Of a stretch of 6,530 nt of DNA, positions 6,016 through 6,530 are shown one piece after another. The DNA lies in contig JACQUF010000255.1 of the NCBI GenBank assembly GCA_016210435.1, positions 1 through 6,530 of the forward strand. Reading direction: 5' to 3'. Under the pieces are notes generated by a model. That model saw only the letters and a list, made by a program, of their open reading frames with translations, was not told the DNA's origin and made no database searches. A program made the translations under genes and the position numbers. How positions within the stretch are numbered: the stretch's first letter is position 1; each line of letters opens with the position of its first letter. Origin of the DNA: Chloroflexota bacterium (lineage in GTDB: Bacteria > Chloroflexota > Dehalococcoidia > Lucifugimonadales > Lucifugimonadaceae).

Positions 6016-6417
6016 GTGGCAGCCGGGACCGTCGCGTCCGGAGTCGACGGCAACGGGAACCTGATGGTCAACCTCGACGGCGGCGGCGCCATCACCCTGA
6101 AGGTCACCGGCGATACCGAAGTCGTCGTCGATGGTGAGCTCAAGACGGCCGGCGATATTGAAGCCGGCGACCGGGTCAAGATCGCATACGACGCCCGGTC
6201 CAAGATCGCGTCTGAGATCAAGGTCAAAGGGCGGCGCAAGTCGGCTGAGAACGCCGGCGCGACCGTGTCGGACAACACGCAAGCTTCCCTGCAATCGCCC
6301 GGTCCAGCAGCCAATTCGAACTCGGCCGATGCAACGGCCAAAGCGGACGCCGGCCGGAATCCGGGCGTCGGCGTTTCCGCCGGTGCTGACATCAGGGCAG
6401 GCGTCAGCGTTCCTTAG
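6016..6417 (+). CDS. short protein with one DUF5666-like module; possible gene remnant
   Basis: The 133-residue frame encodes, at residues 4-71, a beta-rich module: GTVASGVDGNGNLMVNLDGG, then ITLKVTGDTEVVVDG, DIEAGDRVKIAYD and ASEIKVK. This resembles the DUF5666-type modules of bacterial surface proteins. Residues 73-133 are a low-complexity tail rich in Ala, Ser, Asn and Gly, ending VGVSAGADIRAGVSVP. GTG 6016 has no ribosome binding site; the frame is open back to a TAA at 5983, and ATG 6064 (residue 17) would cut into the module. There is no signal peptide or membrane segment, although such modules are normally exported. It lies 53 bases past a terminator. I think it is the 3' remnant of a larger gene, perhaps related to the upstream one, but a small cytoplasmic protein cannot be excluded. 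That the frame was once coding is fairly sure; that it is now expressed is not. Confidence 0.55.
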   Translation: MAAGTVASGVDGNGNLMVNLDGGGAITLKVTGDTEVVVDGELKTAGDIEAGDRVKIAYDARSKIASEIKVKGRRKSAENAGATVSDNTQASLQSPGPAANSNSADATAKADAGRNPGVGVSAGADIRAGVSVP

Positions 6418-6421
6418 AGTG

Positions 6422-6472
6422 ACGCATCCCGCCACGGGGCGCCAGCGGCCAGTGTGCCCGTGGCGGCTGCGT
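6422..6472. repeat. long inverted repeat just after the DUF5666-like frame
   Basis: CCGCCACGGG (6429-6438) and CCCGTGGCGG (6457-6466) form a perfect 10-base stem with an 18-base loop. Outside it ACGCA (6422-6426) pairs with TGCGT (6468-6472), separated from the main stem by two bases on the left and one on the right. That gives 15 pairs in all. No T-tract follows directly, so it looks more like a transcript-end structure or palindromic element than a terminator by itself. Confidence 0.6.
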
Positions 6473-6476
6473 GCTT

Positions 6477-6525
6477 GGCCGGCCAGCTACGGACCTCCTC
6501 CCTGAACTGGCCGGCCTATTTGTTT
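6477..6525 (+). terminator. large hairpin with T-rich tail at the right edge
   Basis: GGCCGGCCAG (6477-6486) and CTGGCCGGCC (6507-6516) form a perfect 10-base stem with a 20-base loop, followed by TATTTGTTT. It sits four bases after the preceding inverted repeat and 59 bases after the last stop codon, consistent with a terminator for the plus-strand frame at 6016. The long loop and interrupted T-tract make it less than ideal. Confidence 0.55.
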
Positions 6526-6530
6526 GAGCC

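Noticed and set aside
1..6530. CRISPR arrays, insertion sequences, phage genes
   Set aside because: No spaced direct repeats, transposase motifs or terminal repeats flanking a gene were seen; repeats are limited to hairpins and the protein modules described.

Overview
The window is GC-rich bacterial chromosomal DNA, probably from the Chloroflexota (Dehalococcoidia/Thermomicrobia-like). This is an inference from three things: the pairing of a sigma-70 factor with a DUF5667 protein, the long Thr-Pro-rich linkers in a surface protein, and the style of the PAS domain at the left edge. No rRNA or other marker gene is present to confirm it.

Left part (1-2295), all on the minus strand: archease, then rtcB, then the start of a PAS-domain protein that runs off the left edge. 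Archease and RtcB form a compact RNA-repair operon. The archease stop codon overlaps the rtcB ribosome binding site. RtcB has every metal ligand and the guanylylated histidine, so the ligase should be active. The PAS fragment has a good protein signature but no normal start in its own frame. A GTG with a ribosome binding site lies one frame off, and a G-run followed by TAA sits exactly where the frames would have to switch.

Divergent intergenic region (2296-2652): 357 bases without a convincing gene, but with a terminator-like hairpin and a chain of competing GC-rich hairpins that ends just before the ribosome binding site of the sigma factor gene. A weak small reading frame with one hydrophobic segment also lies here.

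Right part (2653-5854), plus strand: an ECF-type sigma factor overlaps by 8 bases an 880-residue single-pass membrane protein. The order in that protein is a cytoplasmic N-terminal segment, a transmembrane helix, DUF5667, DUF4382, then four divergent DUF5666-like modules on Pro/Thr-rich linkers. The layout suggests a membrane-bound partner, possibly a non-canonical anti-sigma factor, with a large extracytoplasmic part. This pair is the most interesting system in the window.

Right end (5855-6530): two consecutive terminator-like hairpins, then a short reading frame encoding one further DUF5666-like module without signal peptide or ribosome binding site (probably a gene remnant or orphan module), then two long inverted repeats, the second followed by a T-rich tract.
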